DNA of 64,000 nucleotides. Origin: Novosphingobium huizhouense. GTDB taxonomy: Bacteria; Pseudomonadota; Alphaproteobacteria; Sphingomonadales; Sphingomonadaceae. A program made the position numbers and the translations under genes. Shown here in pieces: positions 1 to 9,328 of the stretch. Below the pieces are notes generated by a model. That model was given only the letters and a program-made list of their open reading frames with translations. It made no database searches and was not told where the DNA came from. The stretch covers positions 1 through 64,000 of the forward strand of contig NZ_JAILXZ010000004.1 in assembly GCF_020179475.1 (NCBI RefSeq). The letters are read 5' to 3'. Numbering within the stretch: the stretch's first letter is position 1; every line of letters starts with the position of its first letter.

Positions 1-173
1 ACTCGCCAGAGCGTTCACCGCCCTCCTTCGCGCAGCGCCAGGCAATGGCGCCCGCGCCGGTCGCGCAGGTCCGTATGGTTTCCCCAAGGCGCAAAGGTCC
101 GGGTTCGCCGCCGGATGCTTTCGTGTGCAGCGCAGCCGCGCCCCCTCCCGGGTGGGAAAGGGCGCTGCGCGCG
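1..173. other. Non-coding stretch downstream of purH, with a hairpin
   Basis: No convincing gene is seen at this edge of the window. An imperfect hairpin (outer arms GCGCAGC at 130-136 and GCTGCGC at 164-170, with a C-run facing a G-run inside) lies just past the purH stop. It could end the purH transcript, but no T-run follows it on the minus strand, so it is not a clear intrinsic terminator. Confidence 0.3.
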
Positions 174-1763
174 TCAGTGGCGGAAGTGGCGCATCCCGGT
201 GAAGACCATGGCAAGGCCGGCCTCGTCGGCCGCCTTGATCACCTCATCGTCGCGGATCGAGCCGCCGGGCTGGATCACGCAGGTCGCGCCCGCCTCGACG
301 GCGGCGAGGAGGCCGTCGGCGAAGGGGAAGAACGCGTCCGAAGCGACTGCCGACCCGTTGGTGCGGGGCTCGGCCCAGCCGTGCGTCTCGGCGGCTTCGC
401 GCGCCTTGGCGGCGGCGATGCGCGAGGAATCGCGGCGGTTCATCTGGCCTGCGCCGATGCCGGCGGTGACCCCGTCCTTGGCATAGACGATGGCGTTCGA
501 CTTGACGTGCTTGGCCACGGTCCAGGCGAACAGCGCGTCGGCCAGTTCCTGTTCCGTCGGTTCGCGCCTCGTCACCACTTTCAGGTCGTCGCGGCCGATC
601 CTGCCGGTATCGCGATCCTGCACCAGCAGCCCGCCCGCGATCGGCACGGTGTTGAGGCCCGCCCGGTTCGCATCGGGCAGCGCATCGACCAGCAGCAGGC
701 GCAGGTTCTTCTTGCGCGCGAAAGCCTGCTTGGCAGCATCGTCCGCGCCGGGCGCGACAACCACTTCGGTGAAGATCTCGCAGATCGCGTTGGCGGTCGG
801 GCCATCGAGGGCCACGTTGGTGGCGACGATGCCGCCGAAGGCCGAAACCGAATCGCAGGCGAGCGCCGCGGTCCATGCCTCGAGCAGCGTGTCCGCGCTC
901 GCGACGCCGCAGGGATTGGCGTGCTTGACGATCACCACCGTGGGCTTGTCCGCGCCGAATTCGGCGACGAGTTCGAGCGCCGCGTTGGCATCGTTGTAGT
1001 TGTTGTAGGACAGCTCCTTGCCCTGCACCTGCGCCGCCTGCGGCAGGCCCGGCGTATCGGGATTGCGCGGCACGTAGAGCGCGGCCGACTGATGCGGGTT
1101 CTCGCCATAGCGCAGCGTCGTTACCAGCTTGTGCGCCGAGGCGAGCACCGGCGGGAAGTGGTGCTGCTGGTCGACGCGGGCGAACCACTGCGAGATCGCG
1201 GCGTCATAAGCGGCCGTCGCGGCATAGGCCTTGGCCGCCATGGCGCGGCGGAAGGCGAGCGTGCTCTTGCCGCCGGTCTGCTCCAGCTCGGCAAGGAAGG
1301 CGTCGTAATCGGCCGCATCGGTCAGGATGGTCACGTACTGGTGATTCTTGGCCGCCGAACGCACCATCGACGGGCCGCCGATGTCGATGTTCTCGATCAC
1401 CTCGTCACGCTCGGCGCCCTTGGCGACGGTCGCCTCGAACGGATAGAGATTGACGACGACGAGGTCGATCGCGCCGATTTCGTGGGTCTCCATCGCCGCC
1501 GCGTGCTCGGCATTGTCGCGCACCGCGAGCAGCCCGCCGTGGACCTTGGGGTGCAGCGTCTTCACCCGGCCGTCCATCATCTCGGGAAAGCCGGTGAGGT
1601 CGGACACGTCCTTCACCTCAAGCCCCGCCTCGCGCAGCGCCCCGGCGGTGCCGCCGGTCGAGACCAGCTCCACGCCGCGGGCGGCAAGCGCCTTGCCCAG
1701 GTCGACCAAGCCGGTCTTGTCGGACACCGAAAGCAGCGCCCGCTTGATGGTCACGTCAGTCAC
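174..1763 (-). CDS. purH: Bifunctional IMP cyclohydrolase / AICAR formyltransferase
   Basis: Catalyses the last two steps of purine synthesis: formyl transfer from 10-formyl-tetrahydrofolate to AICAR, then ring closure to IMP, in the cytosol. The 529-residue length is normal for the family. The N-terminal third is the MGS-like cyclohydrolase domain (it opens with the VSDKTGL motif) and the rest is the transformylase domain, with RYGENPHQ and the KHANPCG active-site motif (K280-H281). The start is GTG; no ATG fits the family N-terminus better. It is the last gene of a minus-strand run rpe - heparinase-like gene - purH, with about 10 bp to the gene upstream. Confidence 0.97.
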   Translation of the reverse strand: MTDVTIKRALLSVSDKTGLVDLGKALAARGVELVSTGGTAGALREAGLEVKDVSDLTGFPEMMDGRVKTLHPKVHGGLLAVRDNAEHAAAMETHEIGAIDLVVVNLYPFEATVAKGAERDEVIENIDIGGPSMVRSAAKNHQYVTILTDAADYDAFLAELEQTGGKSTLAFRRAMAAKAYAATAAYDAAISQWFARVDQQHHFPPVLASAHKLVTTLRYGENPHQSAALYVPRNPDTPGLPQAAQVQGKELSYNNYNDANAALELVAEFGADKPTVVIVKHANPCGVASADTLLEAWTAALACDSVSAFGGIVATNVALDGPTANAICEIFTEVVVAPGADDAAKQAFARKKNLRLLLVDALPDANRAGLNTVPIAGGLLVQDRDTGRIGRDDLKVVTRREPTEQELADALFAWTVAKHVKSNAIVYAKDGVTAGIGAGQMNRRDSSRIAAAKAREAAETHGWAEPRTNGSAVASDAFFPFADGLLAAVEAGATCVIQPGGSIRDDEVIKAADEAGLAMVFTGMRHFRH

Positions 1764-1773
1764 GTCGAAAATC

Positions 1774-3663
1774 CTATCGCATCTTCTTGAGCAGCCAGGA
1801 GAACGTCTCTCCGCTGCGGGGAATCTTGGCCTGGACGACCAGCTGGCGGGTGCCGACCGGGCGCCCCTGCCCGTCGGCCCAGAGGCTGTCCTCGATCGTC
1901 ACCGGATCGCGGCCCGAACGGAACTGCCACAGGCTGCCGTCGGGCAGCGCCAGCGTCACGCCGAGGCCGTCCGCACCTTCGGCGAGCTCGATATGCGGGC
2001 CGAGGTGAAAGCGCAAGGCAACCCCCACGGTGCCGCGCTTGCCCTTGCGCCCGGTGGCGACGAGCAGGTCCTCGCCGCGCAGCTCGGTGCCGTCGTCGCG
2101 CAGGATCAGGATGCGGCGGTGGGTCAGGCCATAGCGCGCGACATAGCCGTCGTGGCTCGCCTCGAGCCGGGTGGCGCCGGCGCCGTTGTCGGCGGTCAGC
2201 GTGCGCCGGTCGACCTCGACCGTTCCCACGCCCGCGCCCAGCGTGCCGTTGATCAGCACCGCGGTCGAGTTGCAGTCGTCGAGCACCAGCGTCGAATGCG
2301 CGGCGGTCGCGCGCAGGCCCTGCGCCAGCCGCAGCGGGATCTGCCCGCCCGCCATCGCGCCGCCGCCGCAATTGACGATCAGCCGCTCCCCGGCGTGGCT
2401 GAATTCGAACGCGAGAGTCGAGGCGCAACCGTCGCGGGCATGGCGCGCGAGCGGCGGCGGCGCGGCGTCGAACTGGAGCAGCGACTTCATCGCCGCGATG
2501 CGCTGGTAGCCCCATTGCCGGGCGTCGCGCAGCGGCCGGGTGCGCACGCCGCTCGCGCGCACCAGGGCTTCGATCCGCGCTGCGGGAATCGCGCCCGCGC
2601 CCTGCCAGGAGCCGAGCGCGCCGTCGGTGTGGACCATCGCCAGCAACGGCGGCACCAGCAGCGTGAGGATGGTGTCGAGCTGCGCGGGCGGATCGGCCCG
2701 CACCGCAGCGTAGCAGGCGCGCAGCAGCACGATCCGCTCGATCGCCTCGATCTGCCCGAGCGGGCTGCGCGAGAGCACCCCGCCATCGTCGCCGACGAGA
2801 TCGCCGAGCGCGCGGATCAGCCCGGCCTCGCCGAACAGGCGGCGGGCGTGACCGTCCTCGAGCAGCAAGCCGGCGGCGGTGATCGCCGCCCAGCCGCAGA
2901 CCTCGTCGCGCTTGTCGGCCGCCTTGTGGACGTTGCGGTCAAGCCAGCGCGCGGTCTCGGCGATCGCCAGCAGCACGCGGGCGCGGAACTTGCGGTCATT
3001 GCCCGAAAGGATCAGCGGCGCATGGACCAGCCAGGCGAGCAGGCGCTGGCCGACGTGGCCGACGTTCCAGGCAGGGCCGGGCGACGGCGCGGGATTGGCC
3101 GCGAGCCAGCCGGCGAGCACGCGCTCGGCGACCGCGGTCGATTGCGCGCGCGGGCCTGCGGCATCGAGATCGGCGAGCCAGGTGAAACCGTGGACCAGCC
3201 GCTCCATCGGCGGCGAGAGGTGCGCGCCGGTGAACTCGATGTCGGCGATCGGCGAGCGCACCCCCAGCAGCAGGACGTGCCCGGCGCGCAGCGCCTTGCC
3301 CGCCGCGGGATCGCCCGGCAGCGGGTTGGCGACGGTTGCGGTCAGCCGGGTGCGGCCGCGCTTGCGAAACGGATTGAGTGCGCCGGGCGGCAATCCCAGG
3401 CGATAGGCGAAGCGCGCGATGCGGTCGGCCGCGCCGAGCGTGGGCGCGGTGAAGTCGGCCAGCGCCAGCGCCCTGCCCGGTTCGATGACGCCGACCTCGA
3501 ATTCGCCTTCCCGCTCGTCGTCGCGGCCTTCACCACGGGCCGCATCACGCCCTCTGTCAGCCCGCGGCGCAGGCTCGCCGCCCACAGCAGCGGCCGCAAC
3601 CCCGACCCCGTCATCGAAGGCAGCGGGCGAACCGCCATCCCCGGGGAGGTCGGTCCGGTCCAT
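1774..3663 (-). CDS. Heparinase II/III family protein (N-terminal frameshift suspected)
   Basis: A predicted polysaccharide lyase-like protein of the heparinase II/III family: an alpha-helical toroid N-terminal half and a beta-sandwich C-terminal half (for example [12 protein letters not shown], then a run of beta-strand repeats). Its substrate is not known. Such a gene sits next to purH and rpe in many sphingomonads, which supports the call. The open frame can start at ATG 3663, 4 bp after rpe, but the first ~55 residues in this frame are Arg/Asp/Gly-rich with A/T-rich third codon positions. A neighbouring frame from ATG 3614 (or 3638) reads as a far more protein-like segment ([18 protein letters not shown] and on). 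Normal coding resumes in the main frame from about 3500, at [16 protein letters not shown] infer a one-base indel near 3490-3515, either a sequencing error or a real lesion. Confidence 0.8.
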   Translation of the reverse strand: MDRTDLPGDGGSPAAFDDGVGVAAAAVGGEPAPRADRGRDAARGEGRDDEREGEFEVGVIEPGRALALADFTAPTLGAADRIARFAYRLGLPPGALNPFRKRGRTRLTATVANPLPGDPAAGKALRAGHVLLLGVRSPIADIEFTGAHLSPPMERLVHGFTWLADLDAAGPRAQSTAVAERVLAGWLAANPAPSPGPAWNVGHVGQRLLAWLVHAPLILSGNDRKFRARVLLAIAETARWLDRNVHKAADKRDEVCGWAAITAAGLLLEDGHARRLFGEAGLIRALGDLVGDDGGVLSRSPLGQIEAIERIVLLRACYAAVRADPPAQLDTILTLLVPPLLAMVHTDGALGSWQGAGAIPAARIEALVRASGVRTRPLRDARQWGYQRIAAMKSLLQFDAAPPPLARHARDGCASTLAFEFSHAGERLIVNCGGGAMAGGQIPLRLAQGLRATAAHSTLVLDDCNSTAVLINGTLGAGVGTVEVDRRTLTADNGAGATRLEASHDGYVARYGLTHRRILILRDDGTELRGEDLLVATGRKGKRGTVGVALRFHLGPHIELAEGADGLGVTLALPDGSLWQFRSGRDPVTIEDSLWADGQGRPVGTRQLVVQAKIPRSGETFSWLLKKMR

Positions 3664-3667
3664 CGCG

Positions 3668-4330
3668 TCAGCCCAGGCCCTTCAGCGCGGCGATGTTGGC
3701 GGCGTATTGTCCCGCTCCGCCCCTGAAGCTCGCGGTGCCGGCAACGAGCACGTCGGCGCCCGCGTCGGTGCACAGCTTCGCGGTGGTCACGTCGACCCCG
3801 CCGTCGACCTCGAGGTGGATCGCGCGGCCGGTCTTGTCGATCATCTTGCGCACCGCCTCGATCTTGCGCAGCTGGCTTGCAATGAAGCTCTGCCCGCCGA
3901 AGCCGGGGTTGACGCTCATCACCAGCACGAGGTCGATCTCGTCGATCAGGTAGTCGAGCATCTTGGCGGGCGTCGCCGGATTGAGCGAGATGCCGGCCTT
4001 CTTGCCGAGCGCCTTGATCGCCTGGACGGTGCGGTGGACGTGCGGGCCCGCTTCGGGATGGACGGTGATGATGTCGGCGCCCGCGTTCGCGAAGGCCTCG
4101 AGATAGCCGTCGACCGGGGAGATCATCAGGTGCACGTCGAAGGGCTTTGCCGTGTGCGGGCGCAGCGCCTTGACCACGCCCGGGCCGATGGTGATGTTGG
4201 GCACGAAATGGCCGTCCATCACGTCGACGTGGATCCAGTCCGCGCCGGCGGCGTCGATCGCGCGCACTTCCTCGCCCAGCCGGGCGAAGTCGGCGGAAAG
4301 GATCGAGGGCGAGATCAGCGGCACGGTCAT
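3668..4330 (-). CDS. rpe: Ribulose-phosphate 3-epimerase
   Basis: Interconverts ribulose 5-phosphate and xylulose 5-phosphate in the pentose phosphate pathway; a cytosolic TIM-barrel enzyme with a bound metal. Family motifs are all present: [10 protein letters not shown] at the N-terminus, [29 protein letters not shown] and EVDGGV near the C-terminus. ATG 4330 is chosen because it places the first strand where the family has it and gives 220 residues. A GTG at 4351 would add seven residues. Neither has a clear Shine-Dalgarno sequence. First gene of the rpe - heparinase-like - purH run. Confidence 0.96.
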   Translation of the reverse strand: MTVPLISPSILSADFARLGEEVRAIDAAGADWIHVDVMDGHFVPNITIGPGVVKALRPHTAKPFDVHLMISPVDGYLEAFANAGADIITVHPEAGPHVHRTVQAIKALGKKAGISLNPATPAKMLDYLIDEIDLVLVMSVNPGFGGQSFIASQLRKIEAVRKMIDKTGRAIHLEVDGGVDVTTAKLCTDAGADVLVAGTASFRGGAGQYAANIAALKGLG

Positions 4331-4535
4331 GGGGCGCGGGTCCAGTGGCACGGGAGGCCTTCGGCGTTACCGGCGCGGCCGGGCGGGGACAAGCGCGAAC
4401 TGGCGGTTTTTCCACACGGGTTCACCCAAGGTTCAACGCCTGCGCCCCATGGCGGCCGGTACGGAGACCGATGACGGTCCAAGGCCCGACAGCTTCGGGT
4501 CGACACAGCACTGCGGGACTGCAATATTGCCGGCC

Positions 4536-5009
4536 ATGTCGAAGTTTCTCCTCTCGCTGACCGCCGGGCTTGCCGCCGCCGCGGCGCTGGCCGTGCCGGC
4601 GCGCGCGGCGCCCAATTGCGCGGGGCCGGCAAGCGACACCTGGATCAACGTGACCGTCAGCGGCGTGCGCAATGCCCACGGCCTGATCGCGGTCACGCTC
4701 TACGCCGACGATTCCCGGCGCTTCCTCGTCAAGAACGGCTCGCTCTACGTAGGGCGCGTGCCCGCCGCGGCGCCCGAGACGCGGATGTGCCTGTTCGTGC
4801 CCGGGCCCGGGGTCTATGCGCTCGCGGTCTATCACGACGAAGACGCCTCGCAGACGATCAACCGCGGCGGCGTGCTCGGCATCCCGACCGAAGGCTTCGG
4901 CTTTTCGAACGATCCGCCGACGATCGCGAGCCTGCCCGCGTTCCGTTCGGTGCGGCTGCACATCGGCAAGACCAACCTCGCCACGCGCATCACGCTCAAG
5001 TATCCCTGA
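4536..5009 (+). CDS. Exported DUF2141 family protein
   Basis: A 157-residue protein with a typical Sec signal peptide (about residues 1-25, cleavage after PARAA) followed by a DUF2141 domain: VTVSGVRNAHGLIAVTLYAD, a central PGVYALAVYHDED segment, and a C-terminal beta-strand LHIGKTNLATRITLKYP. The family is a predicted periplasmic beta-sandwich of unknown function. The start is the ATG just before the signal peptide; the longer upstream frame lies over the rpe start region on the other strand and is not coding. It stands alone between minus-strand rpe and hemE. Confidence 0.88.
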   Translation: MSKFLLSLTAGLAAAAALAVPARAAPNCAGPASDTWINVTVSGVRNAHGLIAVTLYADDSRRFLVKNGSLYVGRVPAAAPETRMCLFVPGPGVYALAVYHDEDASQTINRGGVLGIPTEGFGFSNDPPTIASLPAFRSVRLHIGKTNLATRITLKYP

Positions 5010-5030
5010 TCCCCCGCGCGGGGACTGGCG

Positions 5031-6059
5031 TCAGCCGCGCGACCAGCCCCTGACCAGCGCGAGCAGCGCCTCGACATGTTCGATCGGGGTGTGCTGGCCG
5101 ATGCCGTGGCCGAGGTTGAACACGTGCGGCCGGTCGGCGAAGGCTTCCAGCACGCGGATCGTCTGCCTTTCCAGCTCCGCCCCGCCCGCCAGCAGCAGCA
5201 GCGGATCGAGATTGCCCTGCACCGGCAGCCCTGCGGGAAGTTTGCGCGCGGCCCACAGCGGATCGATCGTTTCATCGACGCCCACCGCGTTGACTCCGGT
5301 CTCGCGGGCATAGGCGGCCAGCTTCTCGCCCGCGCCCTTGGGGAAGCCGATCACCGGCACGTGCGGGTAACGGCGCTGCATCTCGGCGGCGATCTTCGCG
5401 TTGGGGGCGATGACCCAGCGTTCGAATTCGGCAGGGGCCAGGCTGCCCGACCAGGAATCGAACAGCTGCAACCCTTCGGCGCCGGCTTCGACCTGCCCGG
5501 AGAGATATTCGATGGTCACATCGGTGATCGCATCGATAATCGCCTGGAACGCCGACGGATCGCGATAGGCGAGCGCGCGGGTATCGTGATGGTCGCGGCT
5601 GCCCTCGCCCGCCACCATGTAGGTCGCGACCGTCCACGGGCTGCCGGCAAAGCCCAGCAGCGTCGTTGCAGGGTCGATCAGGGCCTTCACCCGGGCGACG
5701 GTCGCATAGATCGGCGACAGGCGCTCAGGGACCGCGACAAGGCTCTCCAGCGCCGCATCGAGCAGGCGCGGGGACAGGTGCGGCCCTTCGCCGACGAGGA
5801 ACTGCAGGTCCTGGCCCATCGCATAGGGCACGATCAGGATGTCGGAGAACAGGATCGCGCCGTCGAACCCGAACCGGCGCAGCGGCTGGACGGTGATCTC
5901 CGCCGCAGCTTCGGAATCATAGACGAGCGCCAGGAATCCGCCCTTTTCCGCCCGCAACGCGCGATATTCGGGAAGGTAGCGCCCGGCCTGCCGCATCAGC
6001 CAGATCGGGCGCCGGGCAAGGTTTGCACCCTTCAGCGTGTCGAGCAGGGGACCGGGCAT
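5031..6059 (-). CDS. hemE: Uroporphyrinogen decarboxylase
   Basis: Converts uroporphyrinogen III to coproporphyrinogen III by removing four acetate carboxyls, in the haem/chlorophyll pathway in the cytosol. The signature MRQAGRYLPEYR lies near residue 22 and FDGAILFSDILI, GFAGSPWT and GFPKGAG follow. The 342-residue length is usual. ATG 6059 is preferred to a TTG at 6071. The gene reads away from the AT-rich presumed replication origin at 6060-6394, as hemE does in Caulobacter and Rickettsia. The second haem gene of the window, hemB, lies at 25927. Confidence 0.97.
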   Translation of the reverse strand: MPGPLLDTLKGANLARRPIWLMRQAGRYLPEYRALRAEKGGFLALVYDSEAAAEITVQPLRRFGFDGAILFSDILIVPYAMGQDLQFLVGEGPHLSPRLLDAALESLVAVPERLSPIYATVARVKALIDPATTLLGFAGSPWTVATYMVAGEGSRDHHDTRALAYRDPSAFQAIIDAITDVTIEYLSGQVEAGAEGLQLFDSWSGSLAPAEFERWVIAPNAKIAAEMQRRYPHVPVIGFPKGAGEKLAAYARETGVNAVGVDETIDPLWAARKLPAGLPVQGNLDPLLLLAGGAELERQTIRVLEAFADRPHVFNLGHGIGQHTPIEHVEALLALVRGWSRG

Positions 6060-6394
6060 GCGTTCGTCCAATCTTCAAAAATAGATTCTTTTGAATCTGG
6101 TTGATGGAGTCTGTTGGGCTGTGGATAGCGGGGACGGCGCGCCTCTGCCCGAATTGTGCCCGGCTCTCCACAAAAACTTCGGTGCGGCGACTCTGCACGG
6201 GATCACGGGGCAAGCAGAAGTTCTCCGGGATTCCCACAGGCTGTGGGTAACGCTTTCGACATGTCCACAAACCGTCATGAAAGGGACTCGTCGCGGGGGC
6301 GGATCGGCGCTGGAATCTTGTCCCCGTCCTTGTCCCGTGGTTTATCGGCTCCCTGTCCACAGCCCTGTCCCGGGGCCGGCCGAACGGGGGACGC
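6060..6394. other. oriC: Presumed chromosomal replication origin (oriC)
   Basis: This 335-bp gap between divergent hemE and ppsR holds no gene. It contains (i) a ~35-bp AT-rich tract at 6071-6105, about a quarter GC, in otherwise GC-rich DNA; (ii) a perfect inverted repeat AGATTC-TTTT-GAATCT at 6083-6098; (iii) several DnaA-box-like 9-mers: 6120-6128 (minus, CTATCCACA), 6164-6172 (plus, CTCTCCACA), 6242-6250 (minus, TTACCCACA), 6261-6269 (plus, ATGTCCACA) and 6353-6361 (plus, CTGTCCACA), the best two differing from TTATCCACA at one position; (iv) seven GANTC sites at 6084-6317. In Caulobacter and Rickettsia the origin lies beside hemE, next to the same ppsR-type gene. The call combines that synteny with the sequence; it has not been tested by skew or marker-frequency analysis. 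Confidence 0.75.
6071..6105. other. AT-rich candidate DNA unwinding element
   Basis: The lowest-GC stretch of the hemE-ppsR gap. It includes the perfect inverted repeat 6083-6098, whose arms each carry a GANTC site (6084-6088 and 6093-6097). Its position at one end of the DnaA-box-like sites is what is expected of a duplex-unwinding element. It also lies in the hemE leader, so a hemE promoter role is possible too. Confidence 0.5.
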
Positions 6395-7240
6395 GTGAAG
6401 CGGCTGCACCTGCATCTTCTGTCGGATTCCACCGGCGAAACGCTCGAAATGATCGCCAAGGCGGCGCTGGCGCAGTTCGACGACGCCGACGTGGTGCGGC
6501 ACTTCTGGCCGATGGTCCGCTCGATGCAGCACCTCGACCGGATCATGGGCGAAATCGCCAACAATCCCGGCCTGGTGCTGTTCACGCTCGTCAACACCGA
6601 GACGCGCGACCGGCTCGAACAGCGCTGCGCCGCGCTCGGCCTGCCCAGCGTCGCCGCGCTCGATGCGGTGACCGACGCGCTCGAACAGCAGCTCGGACAG
6701 GAAGCCAAGGGTCGGCCCGGGCGCCAGCACATCATGGACGAGGCCTACTTCCGCCGGGTCGACGCGATCCAGTTCACCATTGCCCACGACGACGGGGTGG
6801 GCTGGGAAAACTGGGAGGAGGCCGACATCGTGCTCGCCGGCGTCTCGCGCAGTTCCAAGACGCCGACCTCGATCTACCTCGCCAATCGCGGGTACAAGGT
6901 GGCGAACATCCCGATCGTGGTCGAAAGCCCGCCGCCCTCGATGCTGTTCTCGCTGCGCCGGCCGATGGTCGTCGGCCTCACCACCAGCCCGGAACGGCTG
7001 ATCCAGGTGCGCCGCAACCGCCTGCTGTCCTTGAACCAGGCCCCCGAGACCGCCTATGTCGACAGCGAGCACGTGGCGCGCGAGGTCCAGTTCGCGCGGC
7101 GCATGTTCGCCGACAACGGCTGGCCGGTGATCGACGTGTCGCGCCGCTCGATCGAGGAGACCGCCGCCGCCGTGATCAATCTCTACAACGAACGCCGCGC
7201 CGCGGGCGGCGACGCCGCGCCCGGAGCAAGGCCGATATGA
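6395..7240 (+). CDS. ppsR: Pyruvate,phosphate dikinase / PEP synthase regulatory protein (DUF299)
   Basis: A bifunctional serine/threonine kinase and phosphorylase of the DUF299 family that inactivates and reactivates PEP-forming dikinases by ADP-dependent phosphorylation and Pi-dependent dephosphorylation. Visible marks are the N-terminal [13 protein letters not shown] motif, the HDDG motif near residue 129 and the P-loop-like GVSRSSKT starting at G149. It has 281 residues and a GTG start. It is the first gene right of the presumed origin, as in Caulobacter and Rickettsia. Its stop overlaps the maf start (ATGA). The target dikinase is not encoded in this window, so which enzyme it controls is open. 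Confidence 0.94.
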   Translation: MKRLHLHLLSDSTGETLEMIAKAALAQFDDADVVRHFWPMVRSMQHLDRIMGEIANNPGLVLFTLVNTETRDRLEQRCAALGLPSVAALDAVTDALEQQLGQEAKGRPGRQHIMDEAYFRRVDAIQFTIAHDDGVGWENWEEADIVLAGVSRSSKTPTSIYLANRGYKVANIPIVVESPPPSMLFSLRRPMVVGLTTSPERLIQVRRNRLLSLNQAPETAYVDSEHVAREVQFARRMFADNGWPVIDVSRRSIEETAAAVINLYNERRAAGGDAAPGARPI

Positions 7241-7824
7241 CCGTGATCCTCGCCAGCCAGAGCGCCTCGCGCAAGGCCATGCTCGAAGCCGCCGGCGTGC
7301 CGTTCGAGGCGATCGCCGCCGATGTCGACGAAAGCGCGATCAAGCGCGAGTTGATCGGGGTGGGCGGCTGCGAGATCGCCGGCATCCTGGCCGAGGCCAA
7401 GGCGCTCGGCGTTTCGCTCGGCGCGCCCGGCCGTCTGGTGCTCGGCGGGGATTCACTGGTCGAATGCTGCGGAAGGCAGTTCGACAAGCCAAAAAGCCGC
7501 GACCAGGCGGTCGAACATCTCGAATTCTTCTCGGGCAAGGAGATGCACCTCCATTCCGCCGCCGTGCTGATGCGCGACGGCGCCACCGTGTGGAAAACCT
7601 GCGAGCTCGCGAAACTGCGGGTCCGCACGCTTTCTCCCCAGTTTATCGACAGCTATCTCGACAGGGAGTGGCCTGCCGTTTCCGGCTGCGTCGGGGTGTT
7701 CCGGATGGAGGCGCTTGGGGTGCAGCTGTTCGAGAGCGTCGAGGGCAACCACTTCACCATCCTCGGCATGCCGCTGCTCGCGGTGCTGGGCGCTTTGCGC
7801 GAACAAGGCGAGCTCGCCGCGTGA
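7237..7824 (+). CDS. maf: Maf family nucleoside triphosphate pyrophosphatase
   Basis: A house-cleaning enzyme that hydrolyses non-canonical or methylated nucleoside triphosphates to monophosphates. The 195-residue protein has the N-terminal [12 protein letters not shown] motif and the acidic VLGGDSLV segment, where many homologues have GADT/Q, followed by DKP and a C-terminal glycine-rich [12 protein letters not shown]. It overlaps ppsR by 4 bp (ATGA) and aroE by 4 bp (GTGA), so the three are probably translationally coupled. Which nucleotide it prefers cannot be decided here. Confidence 0.93.
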   Translation: MTVILASQSASRKAMLEAAGVPFEAIAADVDESAIKRELIGVGGCEIAGILAEAKALGVSLGAPGRLVLGGDSLVECCGRQFDKPKSRDQAVEHLEFFSGKEMHLHSAAVLMRDGATVWKTCELAKLRVRTLSPQFIDSYLDREWPAVSGCVGVFRMEALGVQLFESVEGNHFTILGMPLLAVLGALREQGELAA

Positions 7825-8678
7825 CGAAGCCCTATGCCGAAGTGATCGGCGATCCGATCGCGCACTCGAAGTCGCCCGCAATCCACGGTTTCTGGCTCGA
7901 ACGGCTGGGGATCGATGCCGAGTATCGCGCCACCCACGTGACCGCCGACGGCCTCGCGGATTTCATCGCCAGCCGCCGCAGCGATCCCTACTGGCGCGGC
8001 TGCAACGTGACGATGCCGCACAAGCAGGCGGTGATCCCCTTGCTCGACCGGCTCGACCCGCTCGCCGCGAAAGTGGGCGCGGTCAACACGATCGTGCCCG
8101 AAGAGGGCCAGCTCGTCGGCTACAACACCGACGTGCCGGGATTCCTCGAACCCTTGCAGCCGCTGCTGGACCAGACGCACTATTTCCGCATGGCGCGCGT
8201 GCTCGGCACCGGCGGCGCGGCGCGAGCCATCATTGTCGGCCTTGCCGCCGAAAAGCTGGTGCTGGTGCTCGCCGGGCGCAACCCGGACAAGGCGCGCGCG
8301 CTGCTCGACGAGCTCGATCCCGGGGGCGAACATCACGTCGCCCCGCTCGATCATTTCGCCGATCCGACCGACTTCGCCTTCGACGATCGCGAAGGCTGCC
8401 TCGACCTGGTGGTCAATGCCTCGGCGCTGGGCATGACCGGGCAGCCGCCGTTGAACTTCGACCTGAGCCATGCGCCGCCGGGGTCGATTTTCTACGACAT
8501 CGTGACCAGCCCGCTCGACACCGATTTCCTGAAAGCCGCGCGTGCGGCAGGGTTTCGCACCGTCGATGGCCTGTCGATGCTGATCGGGCAGGCGGACCAC
8601 GCCTTCCGCCGCTTCTTCGGCGCGCAGCCGCCGCGCGGGGAGGCGGATATCGAACTGCGGGAGAGACTGACCCAATGA
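7821..8678 (+). CDS. aroE: Shikimate dehydrogenase (NADP+)
   Basis: Reduces 3-dehydroshikimate to shikimate in the chorismate pathway. The 285-residue protein has the substrate-binding N-terminal motif [14 protein letters not shown], the catalytic lysine in [15 protein letters not shown], then the nucleotide-binding loop GTGGAARAI and a C-terminal [10 protein letters not shown]. The start is GTG, overlapping the maf stop; the end overlaps coaE by 4 bp. It is part of the ppsR-maf-aroE-coaE operon that follows the presumed origin. Confidence 0.96.
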   Translation: MTKPYAEVIGDPIAHSKSPAIHGFWLERLGIDAEYRATHVTADGLADFIASRRSDPYWRGCNVTMPHKQAVIPLLDRLDPLAAKVGAVNTIVPEEGQLVGYNTDVPGFLEPLQPLLDQTHYFRMARVLGTGGAARAIIVGLAAEKLVLVLAGRNPDKARALLDELDPGGEHHVAPLDHFADPTDFAFDDREGCLDLVVNASALGMTGQPPLNFDLSHAPPGSIFYDIVTSPLDTDFLKAARAAGFRTVDGLSMLIGQADHAFRRFFGAQPPRGEADIELRERLTQ

Positions 8679-9286
8679 GCCGTCCTTACATCCTGGGTCT
8701 GACCGGCTCGATCGGCATGGGCAAGTCGGCGGTGGCGCTGATGCTGCGCGAACAGGGCGTGCCGGTGTTCGATGCCGATGCCGCCGTGCATCAGCTGCAG
8801 GGACCGGGCGGCCCGCTGTTGCCGGCGATCGAGGCGGCCTTTCCCGGCACCACCGGGCCGGAAGGGGTCAAGCGCGCGGAACTGGGCGCGCAGGTCTTCG
8901 GCAACCCGGAAGCGCTCAAGCGGCTCGAGGCCATCGTCCATCCGGCGGTGGCGCGGATGCGCGAGGCGTTCATGATCGAGCACGCCGGGCAGCCGCTGGT
9001 CGTGTTCGACATCCCGCTGCTCTACGAAAAGGGCCACGGCGAAGGGCTGGATGCGGTGGCGGTGGTCTCCGCCCCGGCCGAAATGCAGCGCGAGCGCGTG
9101 CTCGCCCGACCCGGCATGACGCCCGAGAAGTTCGCCCAGATCCTCGCCCTCCAGGTGCCCGATGCGGACAAGCGCGCGCGCGCCGACTTCGTCATCGACA
9201 CCGGCGTGTCGCTCGCCGAGACCGCCAACGAAGTTAAGAAACTTGTGACCGAGATACGGCAAAAAAACCCGCAGAACCGGGGCTGA
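8675..9286 (+). CDS. coaE: Dephospho-CoA kinase
   Basis: Phosphorylates the ribose 3'-hydroxyl of dephospho-CoA, the last step of coenzyme A synthesis. The P-loop LTGSIGMGKS is at residues 8-17, with DADAAVH, a lid region and PLLYE further on. It has 203 residues, usual for the family. The ATG overlaps the aroE stop (ATGA). dnaQ follows 42 bp later on the same strand, the usual order for these genes in alphaproteobacteria. Confidence 0.96.
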   Translation: MSRPYILGLTGSIGMGKSAVALMLREQGVPVFDADAAVHQLQGPGGPLLPAIEAAFPGTTGPEGVKRAELGAQVFGNPEALKRLEAIVHPAVARMREAFMIEHAGQPLVVFDIPLLYEKGHGEGLDAVAVVSAPAEMQRERVLARPGMTPEKFAQILALQVPDADKRARADFVIDTGVSLAETANEVKKLVTEIRQKNPQNRG

Positions 9287-9328
9287 CTCCCCTTGCCAGC
9301 CCTTCGGCGCGGGTCCAGATTGACTCCA

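Noticed and set aside
45..1790. Plus-strand open frame of 581 codons over purH
   Set aside because: Arg/Gly-rich antisense shadow of a motif-complete purH.
6091..7236. Long plus-strand frame running through the presumed origin and ppsR into maf
   Set aside because: It is the upstream extension of the maf frame. ppsR in the overlapping frame is clearly the gene, and the part before 6395 is non-coding with AT-rich and hairpin sequence.
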